Shown here piece after piece: positions 54,934 through 64,000 of a DNA stretch of 64,000 nt. The notes beneath the pieces were generated by a model. The model worked only from the letters and a program-made list of their open reading frames with translations. It made no database searches and had not been told where the DNA came from. Source of the DNA: Streptoalloteichus tenebrarius (lineage in GTDB: Bacteria; Actinomycetota; Actinomycetes; Mycobacteriales; Pseudonocardiaceae). A program made the translations under genes and the position numbers. Numbering within the stretch: position 1 is the stretch's first letter; every line of letters begins with the position of its first letter. The stretch is from the NCBI RefSeq assembly GCF_024171885.1, contig NZ_JAMTCP010000002.1:1-64000 (forward strand). The letters are read 5' to 3'.

Positions 54934-55653
54934 ATGATTTCTGGTTCCGGGTCCCCGCTGCTCAAGCTCGACTCCGTGGGAAAGACCTACGCCTCGGGCT
55001 CGGTCGAGGTGCACGCCGTCCACCAGGTCTCGTTGTCCGTCATGCCCGGCGAACTCGTGGCGCTCATGGGCCCGAGCGGGTGCGGCAAATCCACGCTGTT
55101 GAGCGTCTCCGGTGGTCTGCTCCGGCCGGACTCGGGCACCGTGACGGTGGGAGGAGTCTCCCTCTACGACCTCGCGGGAGCCCGGTTCCACGAACATCGG
55201 CGACGATCGCTGGGGTTCGTTTTCCAGGATTTCAACCTCATGCGCACGCTCACCGCGGTCGAGAACGTGATGCTGGTGGACGAGCTGGATGGAATGCCCC
55301 GGAAGCGGGCCAGGCAACGGGCTCTGGCGGCCCTGCGATCCGTTGGCCTGGACGATGTGGCCGAGCGGTATCCCGGTGAGCTGTCTGGAGGACAGCAACA
55401 GCGCGTGGCGATCGCTCGTGCGCTGACGGGTTCTCCTCGGCTCGTGCTGGCCGATGAACCCACGGGAGCCCTGGACTCTGCCAACACCCGGAGCGTGTTG
55501 GGGCTTCTGGGTGAGATCGTGGCGGCAGGTGGGGCATGCCTGGTGGCCACCCACGACCCTGAGGTCGCCGCGGCCGCGCACAGAGTCGTCCAGATGTTGG
55601 ATGGCGTGCTGACCGAGGGACGAGCGGCTGCTGTCGGTGAGGCGCGACGGTGA
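54934..55653 (+). CDS. ABC transporter ATPase, MacB/LolD type
   Basis: A 239-residue nucleotide-binding subunit. Walker A is GPSGCGKST, the signature LSGGQQQRVAIARAL, Walker B LVLADEPTG and the H-loop THDPEV, all intact. It is of the class that pairs with FtsX-type permeases to move lipoproteins, peptides or toxic compounds by mechanotransmission. The ATG at 54934 gives the family's length; the frame begins 60 bases earlier at 54874. Its stop overlaps the permease start by 4 bases. Confidence 0.93.
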   Translation: MISGSGSPLLKLDSVGKTYASGSVEVHAVHQVSLSVMPGELVALMGPSGCGKSTLLSVSGGLLRPDSGTVTVGGVSLYDLAGARFHEHRRRSLGFVFQDFNLMRTLTAVENVMLVDELDGMPRKRARQRALAALRSVGLDDVAERYPGELSGGQQQRVAIARALTGSPRLVLADEPTGALDSANTRSVLGLLGEIVAAGGACLVATHDPEVAAAAHRVVQMLDGVLTEGRAAAVGEARR

Positions 55654-58208
55654 TCAAGCTGCGGAACACGGCGCTCGCCGCGCGGTTGGCGTGGCGGAGC
55701 TTGGCGGCCAACCGGACGCGCTCGCTGTTGCTCGTCCTGTTGATCGCGCTTCCTCTGACCCTGTCCAGCGCGGTGAGCGTTCTGGTCTCCACATCGAGCA
55801 TCGCTCCCGAGGAGCGACGGCAGCTCGCCATGGGCATGGCCGCGACACGTGTCGCGATTCCCGGTGTGTCCGAGACCGCCACGAAGGAGTCGGCCGCACG
55901 GGGTGGCGAACTCATCCGGCAGCACGGTGGCCCGAATGCCCAGCCACATCCGGAACTGCGGGCCACGCTGGACGTGGCGAGCGGCGACCGGCTCATCACG
56001 GCCACCACGTACGGCCTGGAGGAGCCCGCCTCGTCACTGCACGACGGACGCTTTCCCTTGGTGGAGGGGAGTCTCCCGACCCAGTCCGGTCAGATCGCGT
56101 TGTCGGTGGCCGCGGTGGAGCGGTTGCGGGCGGAGGTGGGCCGGCCGGTCCGTCTGGGCTCCTCGGGGGAGGTCACGGTGGTGGGAACCATCGTGGACCC
56201 GACCAATACGCAACGGCTTTGGGCCGTGTCACCGTTGGACGACGTTGTTCGCGCCGCCACCGCGTCGACGACCGCGCAGCCCTGGATGTCCTGGTTGTTG
56301 CCTCCAGGGGTGGGAGCCGAGGGTCGTTGGCCGGTGGACCAGGGGTGGCGGATCACGTCCCGGCAGGCCGCTGGCGAGTCCGACGACATCGTGCAGACCG
56401 AGATCAACGGCATGTTGTTCGGTCTGCTCGCCCTCGCCCTGGGATTCGTGGCCCTGCTGGCCGGGGCGGGGTTCGCGGTGATCGCTGCTGACGCCCGCCG
56501 TGACCTGGGGCTGCTCGGTGCGGTCGGTGCGGAGCCCCACCAGGGAAGGCGGGTGTTGACCTGGCACGGAGTGCTCGTCGGCCTGGCCGCCGCCGTCGTC
56601 GGGACCATCCTCGGCCTCGGCACGGCCGCGGTGCTCACGTCACCGGTGTCCGGCTGGTTCTACCAGTTGTGGGGACCGGCCCGGCCAAGCGTCGTCCTGC
56701 TGTCGTCGATCGCTGGCATGGGGGTGCTGTCGGCTGTTCTTTCGGCCCGGGTCGCCGGACGGAGGACCGCTGGCCTGTCGGTGTTGGCGGCTCTGCGTCC
56801 ACGTCCACCGGCCGCGGACCCGCGGGCTGGCTATCGGGCGCTGCGTTGGGCACTGGGATGCGCCATCGCGTTGGCCATGAGCATCGTCCTGCTGTTCCTC
56901 GCCCGAACCGAGGTGCTCGTCGTGGTGGCGGGCCTGACCGCCGTCGCCGCGATGGCCGCCGGTTGCATGTCCGTCACACCCTGGCTGGCGCGAAGGGCGA
57001 GCAGGGCTGGGTTGGCGGTTCGACTGGCGGTGCGGTCGGCCATCCTCACTCCGGGCCGAAGCGCCGCGCTCACCGCCACCCTGGGCAGTGTGGTGCTGGT
57101 GGCCGGGATCGTGTTGACGGGACTGGGCGGACTGACGGCGAAGATGGCCGAGGACGCCCGTCCGGTGCTGCCCAGGGGTGGGGCGATGCTCAACGCCTAC
57201 TCAGCCCTTCCCGAGAAACTGGTGGACGAGGTGTCCGCCACCCTCGGCTCGCGGCCCGGGTTCCAGATCACGTACGCGTCCCTCCCCCAGGCCGGCCCGA
57301 TCGACCTGGACTCACAGAGTTTCCGATGTCTCCGTCAGCACGGGCCACGACCCGGGCGGGGCGACAGGTGCGTGCAGGGGAGCGACTTCCCCGCCATGCC
57401 GCACAAGGCCGGCATCGTGTCGGGTGAGGGGATGAGGACCATCCTGGGGCGTTCGCTGTCCGAGTCGGAACAGCGCGCCTGGGACGGCGGCGCCGCCATC
57501 GTCCTGAGCGAGGACCTCCTGGTCGACGGAATGGTGCGGGAGTTCGCGCGCGGGGTGACGACCTCCCGGACGTTCCCGGGGATCGTGACCCCGGGTATCG
57601 GCTTCTTCACCGGCTCCGAGATGCCCAACGCCTACTTCTCCCCGGACGGGGCCAAGGCCGCCGGACTCGCTCCCAGTGACCAGGTCATGTGGTACTTCCC
57701 TCCGCAGGAGCGTGACGGCGACCCGCTGGTTCCCTCGGAGGAGGCTCAGGACAGGGCAACAGCCCTGGTGAAGTCGTCCGTCGCCGACGGTGGCTACGTC
57801 TACGTTGACCGGGGGCCGCCAGCGGTCAAGGCCATCGGAACCATCTACCTGGTGGCGGCGCTCGTCGTGCTCGGGCTCATTCTGCTGATCGCGGTCATCG
57901 CCACCGCGCTGGGGAACGGGGAGCTCCGCCCGGAGTGGGCGACGCTCGCCGGCCTGGGCGCCGCCCCGCGTTTCCGGCGGAACCTCTCCGCGAGCCTGGC
58001 AGCCGTCACGTCCACCATGGGCTCGGCGGTGGGGCTGGTTGCGGTGGGGCTCATCGCTCCCGCCCAGGTCCAGGCGATGGGGATATCCCTCGTCCTTGAG
58101 CCATGGTTGGTGTTGTCGGCTGGTTGTCTCGTCGCGATCGGCGTGTCCACCGCCGTTGGATGGCTGCTCGCACCAACTGCTACCACGCCGCCTGGCAGGG
58201 CCGGCTGA
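55650..58208 (+). CDS. FtsX-type ABC exporter permease
   Basis: An 852-residue permease starting at GTG 55650, overlapping the ATPase stop (GTGA). It has an N-terminal membrane helix, a first extracellular domain (about 50-240), a cluster of helices with FtsX features (about 250-500), a second extracellular domain (about 520-720) and three C-terminal helices. The second extracellular domain carries two close cysteines (CLRQHGPRPGRGDRC), a likely disulfide. Role inferred: export or membrane-stress response, possibly antimicrobial peptide resistance. It belongs to the lower-GC island. Confidence 0.9.
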   Translation: MIKLRNTALAARLAWRSLAANRTRSLLLVLLIALPLTLSSAVSVLVSTSSIAPEERRQLAMGMAATRVAIPGVSETATKESAARGGELIRQHGGPNAQPHPELRATLDVASGDRLITATTYGLEEPASSLHDGRFPLVEGSLPTQSGQIALSVAAVERLRAEVGRPVRLGSSGEVTVVGTIVDPTNTQRLWAVSPLDDVVRAATASTTAQPWMSWLLPPGVGAEGRWPVDQGWRITSRQAAGESDDIVQTEINGMLFGLLALALGFVALLAGAGFAVIAADARRDLGLLGAVGAEPHQGRRVLTWHGVLVGLAAAVVGTILGLGTAAVLTSPVSGWFYQLWGPARPSVVLLSSIAGMGVLSAVLSARVAGRRTAGLSVLAALRPRPPAADPRAGYRALRWALGCAIALAMSIVLLFLARTEVLVVVAGLTAVAAMAAGCMSVTPWLARRASRAGLAVRLAVRSAILTPGRSAALTATLGSVVLVAGIVLTGLGGLTAKMAEDARPVLPRGGAMLNAYSALPEKLVDEVSATLGSRPGFQITYASLPQAGPIDLDSQSFRCLRQHGPRPGRGDRCVQGSDFPAMPHKAGIVSGEGMRTILGRSLSESEQRAWDGGAAIVLSEDLLVDGMVREFARGVTTSRTFPGIVTPGIGFFTGSEMPNAYFSPDGAKAAGLAPSDQVMWYFPPQERDGDPLVPSEEAQDRATALVKSSVADGGYVYVDRGPPAVKAIGTIYLVAALVVLGLILLIAVIATALGNGELRPEWATLAGLGAAPRFRRNLSASLAAVTSTMGSAVGLVAVGLIAPAQVQAMGISLVLEPWLVLSAGCLVAIGVSTAVGWLLAPTATTPPGRAG

Positions 58209-58315
58209 GCGATGAGATCGGATCCGGCCCGCCGTCGCGGACATCGTGATGGCAGGGTGCTCGGCGCGCTGTGAACGCCACAGGACACGGACGGAGTGCG
58301 GCCGTGGTCCCCGGA

Positions 58316-60514
58316 TCAGGGGAAGGTCTCGACCTCCACCTCGGTCCCCGCCTTGACCTTGGTGCCCGGGGCGACGGACTGGCCGAGGACGAGGCTGTGC
58401 TTGTCGGGGCGCAGCCCCTTCGCCCGAAGCTTCAGCTTCAGGTCGTCCGCCGCCTTCTTCGCGTCCTGGAGCGACGAGCCGGCGAACCGGGGAACCGTGA
58501 CGGCGTTGGACACGACGACACCCACCCGCTTGCTCTGCCCGGAGGACAGTGTCTCGCCCGGCCCCGGCTTGGTGGTGACGACCTTGCCGGCGTCGTGCTG
58601 CTCGGAGAACTCGGCGCCCGCGTCGTAGGGCTCGAAGCCCTCCTTGCGCAGCGCCGCGAACGCCTCGTCCTTGCTCATGCCGCGCACGTCCGGCACGGGC
58701 AGGGGCTTGGCACCCTTGCTGAGGATGATCGTCACCTCGGTGCCGACCGGGGCCGGGGTCCCAGCCTCGGGGTCGAGCCGCACCACGCGGCCCTCGGGCA
58801 CCGACTCGTGGTATTCGTCGCGGTTCTTGTCGGTGCGCGGAGTCAGCTTCGCGTCCCGGATGGCGGCCTCGGCGTCCTGGAGCGCCGTGCCGGCGGCCAC
58901 CGAGGGCACCTTCGGCCGGCCCTTGGACACGACGACCGTCACCTCGGTGCCCCGGAGCACCTCGACGCCGGTGTTCGGGTCGGTGCGCACGACCTTGCCC
59001 TGCTCGACGGCGTCGTCGTGCTCCTCCTGGAACCGGGGGACCAGGTCGGCGTTGCGGAGCACGTTCTCGGCGGTCGCGCGCTCGAAGTTGGCGACCTTGG
59101 GCACGGTGGCCCAGCGTCCGCTGCCCAGCCACCAGGCGACGCCGCCGATGACCGAGGCCACCACGAGCACGACGGCGATCCACAGGACGAACACGCGACG
59201 GCTCGGCCTGAGCCGCGCGGCGGCGCTGGCCCCGGCCCGTCTGGCGCCGCCGGACCGGCCGGACTTCGTCGCCTCGCCCGCCCCGGGTTGGCCGGCCGTC
59301 CCGCCCGGCGGAGTCGGGGTCCCGCCCGGCGGAGTGGCCGAGGGAGCGAGGTCGGCGCGGGACATCGCCCGGGTGCCCTGCGGGCCGAGGGGTTGGGGTC
59401 CGCTGGGGTGGTGGCCGTGTTGGGGGCCGACCGGGAGCGACGGGGGCGCGGGGTAGGCCATCGTCGCCATCGCGGTGGGCGCCAGGCGTTGCGTGGGGCC
59501 GGAGTCGGCGGGGTCGGCGGAGTCGTCCCTGACCGCCGGGATGCGCTGGGTGGGCGGGTCGTCGTCGGCCGGCGCGCCGGGAGCGCTGGGATGACCGCCG
59601 GGCGACGCGGCCGCGACGGCCGCGACGGGCGCCGGCGTCGGCACCGGAACGCGGTCGACGCCGACGGTCGCCCGCACCCGCTGGAGCGCGAGCAGGAACG
59701 CCGCCGCGTCCTGCGGTCGCGCCGCCGGGTCACGCCGGGTCGCCTGCACGACCAGCTCGTCCAGCGCGGGCGGGATGCCCGGCGTGGACGCGCTCGGCGG
59801 CGGCACGTCGTCGTTGACGTGCCGGTAGGCCACCGACAGGGCGGTGTCCCCGGTGTAGGGCGGGACGCCGGTGAGCATCTCGTACAGCACGAGGCCGGCG
59901 GAGTAGACGTCGCTGCGGGCGTCGGCCGCGCCCGTGGCGACCTGCTCGGGGGCCAGGTAGGCGACGGTCCCGAGGATCACGCTCGCGCTGGTCGTCCCGG
60001 CCTCGGCCACGGCCCGCACCAGCCCGAAGTCGGCGACCTTGACCACGCCGCCGCGCCCGATCAGCACGTTCTCCGGCTTGACGTCCCGGTGGACCAGGCC
60101 GGCGCTGTGCGCGGCGGCCAACGCGGACAGCACCGGGTCCAGCACGCTCAACGCGACGGGGACCGGCAACGCGCCGCGCTCCCGCAGCAGGTCGCGCAGG
60201 GTCCCGCCCTCGACCAGCTCCATGACGAGGAACACGCGGTCCCCGTCGGGCCGTCGGTCCACGCCCTGGTCGTGCACGGCCACGATGCCGGGGTGGTGCA
60301 GCCGGGCGGCGGCGCGGGCCTCGCGTTCGAAGCGCTCGGTGAACTTGCGGTCGCCGGAGAACCGGTCGTCCATCACCTTGATGGCGACCGGGCGGTCGAG
60401 GCGGGTGTCCAGGCCGCGGTAGACGACGGACATGCCACCCCGGGCGAGCAGCCCGTCAACGCGGTAGCGGTGCTCCAGCACCGTCCCGATCAACTCAACC
60501 CCCCGGCGGTCCAC
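58316..60514 (-). CDS. Membrane Ser/Thr protein kinase with four PASTA domains
   Basis: A 732-residue receptor kinase. The N-terminal kinase domain has GLLARGGMSVVYRG, the ATP Lys46 (VAIK), HRDVKPEN and DFGLVRA, with APE in YLAPEQ. A Pro/Gly-rich linker leads to one membrane helix (VFVLWIAVVLVVASVIGGVAWW). Four PASTA repeats follow, which by family bind peptidoglycan or muropeptides. In M. tuberculosis PknL occupies this place but lacks PASTA domains; the Streptomyces kinase PkaB is closer in layout. It is divergent from the Rv2175c-like gene, encoding the known PknL substrate. Confidence 0.93.
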   Translation of the reverse strand: MDRRGVELIGTVLEHRYRVDGLLARGGMSVVYRGLDTRLDRPVAIKVMDDRFSGDRKFTERFEREARAAARLHHPGIVAVHDQGVDRRPDGDRVFLVMELVEGGTLRDLLRERGALPVPVALSVLDPVLSALAAAHSAGLVHRDVKPENVLIGRGGVVKVADFGLVRAVAEAGTTSASVILGTVAYLAPEQVATGAADARSDVYSAGLVLYEMLTGVPPYTGDTALSVAYRHVNDDVPPPSASTPGIPPALDELVVQATRRDPAARPQDAAAFLLALQRVRATVGVDRVPVPTPAPVAAVAAASPGGHPSAPGAPADDDPPTQRIPAVRDDSADPADSGPTQRLAPTAMATMAYPAPPSLPVGPQHGHHPSGPQPLGPQGTRAMSRADLAPSATPPGGTPTPPGGTAGQPGAGEATKSGRSGGARRAGASAAARLRPSRRVFVLWIAVVLVVASVIGGVAWWLGSGRWATVPKVANFERATAENVLRNADLVPRFQEEHDDAVEQGKVVRTDPNTGVEVLRGTEVTVVVSKGRPKVPSVAAGTALQDAEAAIRDAKLTPRTDKNRDEYHESVPEGRVVRLDPEAGTPAPVGTEVTIILSKGAKPLPVPDVRGMSKDEAFAALRKEGFEPYDAGAEFSEQHDAGKVVTTKPGPGETLSSGQSKRVGVVVSNAVTVPRFAGSSLQDAKKAADDLKLKLRAKGLRPDKHSLVLGQSVAPGTKVKAGTEVEVETFP

Positions 60515-60838
60515 AGGGCACGATGGTACGGACGGGCGGGACCAGGGCCGTGTCCGGTCGTCGGCCCCGTGACCGATCTTGTGGATCTTGGATGGCGGCC
60601 GGGGCCGCCCGGTTCCCGCCGCGGCGCGACCGGCTCGGCCTGCCGCGCCCCCGCCGGCCGCCGGCCCGGAGAGCACCGCGCTGACCAGCGGGAACAGTTC
60701 ACGCGCCCGCCGTGGACGACAGCCTGTCACACCCCGGGAACGGGGTGCGGCGGGGAGCGCGCCGCAGTGGTCCTCCGCACGTGCACGTCAACCAGTCGGT
60801 GCACGGCGTTCGGGGCCTGGTTATGGCATCGTGACGCT
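60515..60838. other. Divergent control region between kinase and Rv2175c-like gene
   Basis: About 320 bases without a supported gene. It contains GATCTTGTGGATCTTGGAT near 60575 and an A/T-richer TTATGGC close to the rightward start. No clear operator or terminator is recognised. Confidence 0.4.
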
Positions 60839-61204
60839 GTGAGTGCGATCCCTGTCGCCCCGGATGTCCTTGGCCCCGAGGTGGCGGTGCTCCCGCTGCC
60901 CGACGTCGCCGAGCGGCTCGGTCTCTCGATCACCCGGGTGCACCAGTTGGTCCGTGACGGTCATCTCCTGGCGTTCCGCCGCGACGACGTGTTGGTGGTC
61001 CCCGAGGACTTCCTCGGCCCCGAGGGCGTGGTGAAGGGCCTCGCCGGAACGATCACGTTGTTGCGCGACGCCGGCTACCGCGAGGACGAGATCCTGCGGT
61101 GGCTGTTCGGCGACGACCCGACGCTGCCGGGCACGCCGATCGCCGCGTTGCGCTCGGACCGGGGGCGCGAGGTCAAGCGGCGCGCCCAGGCGATGGGCTT
61201 CTAG
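60839..61204 (+). CDS. Rv2175c-like DNA-binding protein
   Basis: A 121-residue protein with a helix-turn-helix ([22 protein letters not shown], about residues 20-42) and a conserved C-terminal helical part ([21 protein letters not shown]). It matches the mycobacterial Rv2175c, a DNA-binding protein phosphorylated by the neighbouring kinase PknL. The phosphorylated Thr of Rv2175c lies near its N-terminus; no Thr is present in the first 30 residues here, so a different site must be used if regulation is conserved. It converges on the next gene with a 4-base overlap. Confidence 0.9.
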   Translation: MSAIPVAPDVLGPEVAVLPLPDVAERLGLSITRVHQLVRDGHLLAFRRDDVLVVPEDFLGPEGVVKGLAGTITLLRDAGYREDEILRWLFGDDPTLPGTPIAALRSDRGREVKRRAQAMGF

Positions 61205-62211
61205 GCAGGTTTCCCGCAGGACGTCAGGTCAGGTTCCGCGTCGTGCGCCCGGTCCGCCGGGCGCACGACGCGGGTGAGCAGGACCTGGCCGAACGCCGGC
61301 AGCGCGACCCGCAGGCGCCGCGACGTCGGCACCACCATCCGCCGCCCCAGCACCGCGTAGTCGGCGGCGACGATCTCGTCGAGGATGCCCCGGTAGAGGG
61401 TGAGGGCGGTGCGTACGCACGGCCGGGCCGCCGGGGCCAGCATCGCCACCCCCGCCTCGGCCCCCCGGTAGACGGAACGGGTGTAGGCCACGAGGTAGGC
61501 CAGCGCCCGGCGGACCCGGGGGTCGGTCCGGCCGCCCGCCCGGCACCAGGTCAGCAGCTCGCGGTCCACCCCGAAGGCGGCCAGCTCCTCGGTGGGCAGG
61601 TACAGCCGCCCCCGGTCGAGGTCCTCGCCGACGTCCCTGAGGAAGTTGGTGAGCTGGAACGCGGTGCCCACGGCGGCCGCGTAGGGCTCGGCCTCCGCTC
61701 GGGGGACCACCGTGCCGAACACCGGCAGGAGCTGGAGGCCGATCACGTCCGCCGAGCCGCGCACGTACCCCGCCAGCTCGTCCCACGTGCGGTACTCCGT
61801 CGTGGTGAGGTCCATCCGCATCGAGCGGAGGAAGTCGTCGAACAACGCGGGGTCGATCCCGTGCCGGCGCACGGTGTCGGCGAGCGCGACCAGCACCGGG
61901 GCCCGCCGCCCACGACCCGGCCGGCCGCCGGCCAGCGTCACGGCCAGGTCGGCCGCGAGGTGGTCCAGCGCGGCGGCCCGCTCCGCGACGCCGCGCCCGT
62001 CGGCCAGGTCGTCGACGATCTCGTCCGCCCAGCGCGCGAACCCGTACAGCGCGTGCACGGAGGGGCGGCGCGCCGGTGGCAGCAGCCGCGTGGCCAGGAA
62101 GAACGTGCGGCCGTGGTGGGCGTTGAGCCGCCGGCACCGCGCGTAGGCGGCGCGCAGCCGCGGCTCGGTGATGCCGGCCGCGTCGAGTTCCGCCGCGCTC
62201 ATCCGGGACAT
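61201..62211 (-). CDS. Phytoene/squalene synthase family enzyme
   Basis: A 336-residue head-to-head prenyl synthase. Both Asp-rich motifs are present: [10 protein letters not shown] (first) and [15 protein letters not shown] (second), with the usual [11 protein letters not shown] lead-in. It probably joins two prenyl diphosphates to phytoene or a related C30/C40 product. No carotenoid-desaturase is in the window, so the product is uncertain. Its stop overlaps the convergent gene's stop by 4 bases, and its start is 13 bases after the mannosyltransferase, so the two may be co-transcribed. Confidence 0.88.
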   Translation of the reverse strand: MSRMSAAELDAAGITEPRLRAAYARCRRLNAHHGRTFFLATRLLPPARRPSVHALYGFARWADEIVDDLADGRGVAERAAALDHLAADLAVTLAGGRPGRGRRAPVLVALADTVRRHGIDPALFDDFLRSMRMDLTTTEYRTWDELAGYVRGSADVIGLQLLPVFGTVVPRAEAEPYAAAVGTAFQLTNFLRDVGEDLDRGRLYLPTEELAAFGVDRELLTWCRAGGRTDPRVRRALAYLVAYTRSVYRGAEAGVAMLAPAARPCVRTALTLYRGILDEIVAADYAVLGRRMVVPTSRRLRVALPAFGQVLLTRVVRPADRAHDAEPDLTSCGKPA

Positions 62212-62224
62212 TCCCGCACAGTGT

Positions 62225-63973
62225 CTACGCCCGCGCCCTGCCCGACCGGCTGGACAGTCCCAACGGGTCGTGCCGCACCAGCGAGACGCTGGCCAGCGCG
62301 GAGACGAGCAGCGCTCCGCCCAGGAAGCCCCACGACTCCAGGGCGCTGTTGCCCGACGGGTAGGTCACCAGCAGCAGCCACACCGACCCGCCGACCACCG
62401 GCACCATCGCCGACAGCCGCCAGGTGAGGCCGGCGGCCAGCGCCAACGCCCAGGTGAAGTACCAGGGCAGCGTGGCGTGGGCGAGCACGGCGACGGCCAC
62501 CAGCACGATCGAGGCCCTGCGGACCGCCTCGCGGGGGTCGCCGTCGCGGGCGGCCCACCACTGCCGGATGCCGATGTAGGCGAGCAGCAGCGTGCCCAGG
62601 GCCCGGCCGGTGTAGATGAACGGGTCGTAGCCGACGTCGACGAACAACCCGACGAAGGAGTGGGCCAGCATGCCGAGGCCGGTCGGCAGTGACAGCCAGT
62701 TCACGATGGCGGCGGAGGTCTTGAGCCCGCTGATCCAGCCGAGGTCCACCCCGGCGAGCACGGTGCACGTGGTGAACAGCCCGACGAACACCGCGAGCCC
62801 GGTCCCCGCGGCGCGCGCGAACCGGGACCAGGGCGAGCCGGTCAGCCGGGAGGCCCACACCCACACCAGGAACGGCAGGACGACCACCGCGGTCGCCTTG
62901 ACCGCCGCGGCGAGGGTGATCAGGGCGATGCCGGCCACGTGCCGCCGGTCGAGCACGAACACCGTGCCGAGCGCGAGCAGGCCGATCATGAGCTGGTCGT
63001 TGTGTGCCCCCGCCACCAGGTGGACCAGGGCCAGCGGGTTGGCCACCGCCAGCCACAGGGCCACCGAGGTGCGCCCGCCCAGGTGGCGGACCAGGCCGGG
63101 CAGCGCCCAGCACAGCATCGCCAGGCCGGTCAGCATGAGCAGCCGCATGACGAGCACGCCGGCGATCACGCTGTTCCCGGTGACGGCCACGACGCCCTTG
63201 GCGGCGAGCACGAACAGCGGCCCGTAGGGCGCGATCGTGTTCTGCCACAGCCAGCTCACGTTGTCCGTCAGCGGGCCGGGCAGGACCGACGGCCCGACCT
63301 CGTACGGGTCGAAGCCGTGCAACGCGAGGTTGCCCTGCGCGAGGTAGCTGTAGACGTCGCGGCTGAACAGGGGTGGCGCGATGACCAACGGCGCCACCCA
63401 CGCCGCGACCGTGGTGAGCACGCCGTGCGCGTTGGTCCGCTCGGCGCGGACCTCGCGGCCCAGCCGGACCCAGGCCCAGACGAGGAACGCCACGCCGACG
63501 TAGACCACGCCGGTCGCCAGGTCGCGCCCGTGCCCGTACCGCACCCACGACAGCGCGCTGTCGACGATCAGGGGGTCGCGGACGAGGGTGCCGCCCGCGC
63601 CGATCCCGCCCAACGCGAGCAGGGCCGTGCCGAGCAGGCCGAGCAGCAGGGTGCGGATCTGCATGACCGGCCGTCGCCAGGCGAGTGGGGGCCGGGTCTC
63701 GGGCTCCGGCGTCCGCGCGATCCTTGGAACGGTCGGGGCGTCGGCCGGAGGCGGCCCCGCCGTCGTCGCCCTGGGGTCCGCGACCCTCGGCTCGCCGGTC
63801 CTGGGCTCGGTGGTCCAGGGCTCCGCCCTGGCGCCGCCCGTCGGGGCCGGCCGCAGGGACGGCTCGGCGCACGGGTTCTTGCGGGCAGGCGCGTTCGCCA
63901 CCGGAGTCCGGCTGGCGCCGGAGTCGGTGCCTGGGCGGGGCAGTGACGGGATCGCGGGCATCGCGTCGACCAT
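62225..63973 (-). CDS. Polyprenol-phosphomannose-dependent alpha-1,6-mannosyltransferase, MptA/B-like
   Basis: A 582-residue GT-C membrane glycosyltransferase with about a dozen hydrophobic helices after a ~100-residue Pro/Arg/Thr-rich cytosolic N-terminus. The first extracellular loop carries the catalytic Asp region of this family ([15 protein letters not shown]). MptA/MptB extend the mannan core of lipomannan using C35/C50-polyprenol phosphomannose; the M. tuberculosis mptA gene (Rv2174) sits at the same place. The ATG at 63973 is the first start; an internal start near the helices is possible. Confidence 0.9.
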   Translation of the reverse strand: MVDAMPAIPSLPRPGTDSGASRTPVANAPARKNPCAEPSLRPAPTGGARAEPWTTEPRTGEPRVADPRATTAGPPPADAPTVPRIARTPEPETRPPLAWRRPVMQIRTLLLGLLGTALLALGGIGAGGTLVRDPLIVDSALSWVRYGHGRDLATGVVYVGVAFLVWAWVRLGREVRAERTNAHGVLTTVAAWVAPLVIAPPLFSRDVYSYLAQGNLALHGFDPYEVGPSVLPGPLTDNVSWLWQNTIAPYGPLFVLAAKGVVAVTGNSVIAGVLVMRLLMLTGLAMLCWALPGLVRHLGGRTSVALWLAVANPLALVHLVAGAHNDQLMIGLLALGTVFVLDRRHVAGIALITLAAAVKATAVVVLPFLVWVWASRLTGSPWSRFARAAGTGLAVFVGLFTTCTVLAGVDLGWISGLKTSAAIVNWLSLPTGLGMLAHSFVGLFVDVGYDPFIYTGRALGTLLLAYIGIRQWWAARDGDPREAVRRASIVLVAVAVLAHATLPWYFTWALALAAGLTWRLSAMVPVVGGSVWLLLVTYPSGNSALESWGFLGGALLVSALASVSLVRHDPLGLSSRSGRARA

Positions 63974-64000
63974 GGTCCCACAACGCCCGCGCGCGTTGAC

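Noticed and set aside
58271-60838. Rightward frame over the kinase gene
   Set aside because: Only the last 122 codons (from 60839) are a real gene; the rest is antisense to the kinase.

Overview
The window is 64 kb of very high-GC DNA with strong G/C third-position bias, many GTG starts, few apparent Shine-Dalgarno-free exceptions, a FasR-type fatty acid synthase locus and a gene order close to the Mycobacterium tuberculosis Rv2173-Rv2188c block. This points to an actinomycete chromosome. Pseudonocardiaceae (Saccharothrix/Actinosynnema/Lentzea-like) is my best guess, but this is inference only.

Layout. 0-7.8 kb: a partial unknown gene, a surface protein with an LASTG sorting signal, a membrane protein, alanine dehydrogenase with a PucR-type regulator, a cytochrome P450 and bioF. 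7.9-9.0 kb: a type I-E-like CRISPR array (14 intact repeats plus 5 decaying trailer repeats) with a tandem duplication of two spacers; no cas genes are in the window. 9.0-19.4 kb: an Lrp/LysE efflux pair, a neutral ceramidase, a DsbA-like/CcdA/beta-propeller lipoprotein cluster, a DUF3145 protein and membrane proteins. 19.5-27.6 kb: the type II fatty acid synthase operon fabD-fabH-acpP-fabF, then accD after a strong hairpin, with the regulator fasR separated from fabD by three small loci. 27.9-37.4 kb: gene remnants, two tandem secreted TAP-type peptidases, a mechanosensitive-channel-like protein, an FMN riboswitch driving a RibM/PnuX riboflavin transporter, an M14 carboxypeptidase and a methyltransferase.

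37.5-64 kb follows the mycobacterial order: fadD15-like, SRPBCC, metallophosphoesterase, SRPBCC, ArsA-like ATPase, small CxxC protein, ROK glucokinase, plsC, RNase AS, a phosphofructokinase with the PPi-type signature, iron-box-controlled fprA, class II DAHP synthase, PASTA Ser/Thr kinase (PknL/PkaB-like), the Rv2175c-like DNA-binding protein, a phytoene-synthase family enzyme and an MptA/B-like mannosyltransferase. Two things interrupt this order. First, at 49.58-49.70 kb there is what looks like a circularly permuted tRNA gene: the 3' half precedes the 5' half, acceptor and anticodon stems are complementary across the permutation, an extra 10-bp helix joins the outer ends, and a terminator follows. 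Second, at about 52.9-58.2 kb there is a lower-GC island with a tiny secreted peptide, an S1-like small protein, an immunity-protein-like gene, a gene broken by TAA and an ABC exporter with an FtsX-type permease.

The permuted tRNA candidate is the most unusual signal in the window. The CRISPR locus adds a duplicated spacer pair and a degenerate spacer resembling the anticodon-to-T-loop part of a tRNA-Met.
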